The notes under the pieces: generated by a model
Seen by the model: the letters and a program-made list of their open reading frames with translations, nothing else
Told to the model about the DNA's origin: nothing
Databases searched by the model: none
Shown here: positions 63,245 through 64,000 of the stretch, piece after piece
How the letters are laid out: every line of letters starts with the position of its first letter
How positions within the stretch are numbered: the stretch's first letter is position 1
Program-made: the position numbers and the translations under genes
Origin: Saccharothrix carnea
GTDB taxonomy: Bacteria; Actinomycetota; Actinomycetes; Mycobacteriales; Pseudonocardiaceae
Length of the DNA: 64,000 nt
Direction of reading: 5' to 3'
Assembly: GCF_003014735.1 (NCBI RefSeq)
Contig: NZ_PYAX01000001.1
Coordinates: 62,001 to 126,000 of the forward strand

Positions 63245-64000
63245 GTGACCGGCACCCTGATCGCCTCCACCAGCACCGACGAAACGCACTTACCCGTCCC
63301 GCCGGACGGCCAGCACCGACGCATCGCGAACATGCGGCACCTGATCCACCGCTACCTGGACCAGGTCATCGACAGCGGCACGTCGCTGCTGGGCGAGTAC
63401 ACGCGGCGGCTGGAGCAGCAGCTCGGCGAGCGCTGGGGCGGCCACGCGGTGGCCACCTCGTCCGGCACCGAATCACTGCACTTCTCCCTGCGCATCGCCG
63501 GGATCGGGCCCGGTGACGAGGTGATCGTCCCGGACATGACGTTCGTGTCGACCGCGTTCGCGGTCAACGCCGCGCACGCCACGCCGGTGTTCGTCGACGT
63601 CGAGCCGGACACCTGGCTCATCTCGCCCGACGCGATCCGCAAGGCCATCACGCCGAAGACCAAGGCGATCATCCCGGTGCACCTGTACGGCCAGGTCGCC
63701 GAGATGGACGAGATCATGGCCATCGCCGAGGAGCACGGCCTGGTCGTCATCGAGGACTGCGCGCAGGCGCACGACGCCACCTACAAGGGCAAGCCGGCCG
63801 GCTCGTTCGGCGACTTCGGCTGCTTCTCGATGTGGGTCGGCAAGAACGTCGGCGGGCTGGACGACGGCGGGTTCGTCATCGTCAAGGACGAGCAGAACCT
63901 GCAGGCCATGCAGCGCATGCACAACCTCGGCCGCGACCGCACCATCCGCTACCTGCACCACAGCTGGGGCAGCCGGGCCCGCCTCAGCGAGCTCAACGCC
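63245..64000 (+). CDS. DegT/DnrJ/EryC1-family aminotransferase, 3' end outside window
   Basis: 252 residues visible from a GTG with AAAGGAACC upstream; the usual length is ~370-400. PLP-binding motifs are TSSGTESLHFSLR (70-83), EDCAQAHDA (Asp171), and the region of the Schiff-base lysine CFSMWVGKNVGGLDDGG with Lys200. In most relatives this reads FSF.PxKxl..G.GG, so FSMWVGKN is a variant. Such enzymes make amino sugars or amino-cyclitols in antibiotic pathways. Context with the LLM oxidoreductase suggests specialised metabolism. Confidence 0.9.
   Translation, partial: MTGTLIASTSTDETHLPVPPDGQHRRIANMRHLIHRYLDQVIDSGTSLLGEYTRRLEQQLGERWGGHAVATSSGTESLHFSLRIAGIGPGDEVIVPDMTFVSTAFAVNAAHATPVFVDVEPDTWLISPDAIRKAITPKTKAIIPVHLYGQVAEMDEIMAIAEEHGLVVIEDCAQAHDATYKGKPAGSFGDFGCFSMWVGKNVGGLDDGGFVIVKDEQNLQAMQRMHNLGRDRTIRYLHHSWGSRARLSELNA

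Overview
The window is very GC-rich, with G or C at nearly every third codon position and frequent GTG and TTG starts. Several markers point to an actinobacterium, most likely order Pseudonocardiales (Saccharothrix/Lentzea/Actinosynnema-like; inferred from gene content, no search run): an Lsr2 xenogeneic silencer, an RGCVC-family peptide, an ESX-type target cassette, a SigE-family sigma factor, a DasR-type operator, a tandem glycine riboswitch and a CebR-like LacI system. I see no CRISPR array, rRNA, transposase or phage gene.

Layout. 1-3173: a truncated SBD-HNH nuclease (probable type IV restriction enzyme) divergent from an AAA ATPase. 3200-8000: the remnant of a sugar ABC transporter operon, an AraC regulator, a secreted intradiol dioxygenase with a chitin/cellulose-binding tail, a cold-shock gene, and small or decayed genes. 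8.0-10.8 kb: a four-gene ESX/WXG100-type cassette convergent with the RGCVC peptide. 10.9-17 kb: four regulator-controlled stress or efflux units (Rrf2/NmrA, TetR/MMPL, MerR/DsbA-like/SMR pair). 17.0-18.3 kb: a deletion scar joining a broken sigma factor to a broken propeller-like gene beside a tRNA-Leu(CAA) gene. 18.4-26.9 kb: CsoR, Lsr2, fused PabA-PabB, a sigma factor with its membrane partner, a metallophosphoesterase, and a complete polyamine operon (ornithine decarboxylase, SpeD, SpeE).

27-41.7 kb: a DPP-IV-like peptidase, a secreted Yx(F/W/Y)xxD-motif protein, a nitroreductase, the riboswitch-controlled gcvT-glyA operon, small membrane proteins, then a fatty-acid set (CoA-transferase/racemase, acyl-CoA dehydrogenase, FadA, FadB). 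41.8-48.3 kb: a frameshifted glycosidase/phosphoesterase gene, an AraC regulator with a DasR-like site upstream, a DM13 protein and an internally deleted winged-helix gene. 48.3-57.4 kb: an ACT-GNAT protein, a LacI repressor, a secreted S1 protease, and a sugar import plus beta-glucosidase operon carrying matching LacI operators. 57.7-61 kb: a MacB/FtsX-type ABC exporter. 61-64 kb: a 1.1-kb gene-free region, then a luciferase-like oxidoreductase and a DegT-type aminotransferase cut by the window end, possibly the start of a specialised-metabolite cluster.

Two things stand out. First, two near-identical 140-bp palindromic elements fill the gaps between converging gene pairs at 26869-27008 and 41659-41799 and match no element I know. 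Second, the window holds an unusual number of recently broken genes: transporter operon, sigma factor, propeller gene, NAGPA-like fusion, winged-helix gene, and FadB with a missing Rossmann segment.
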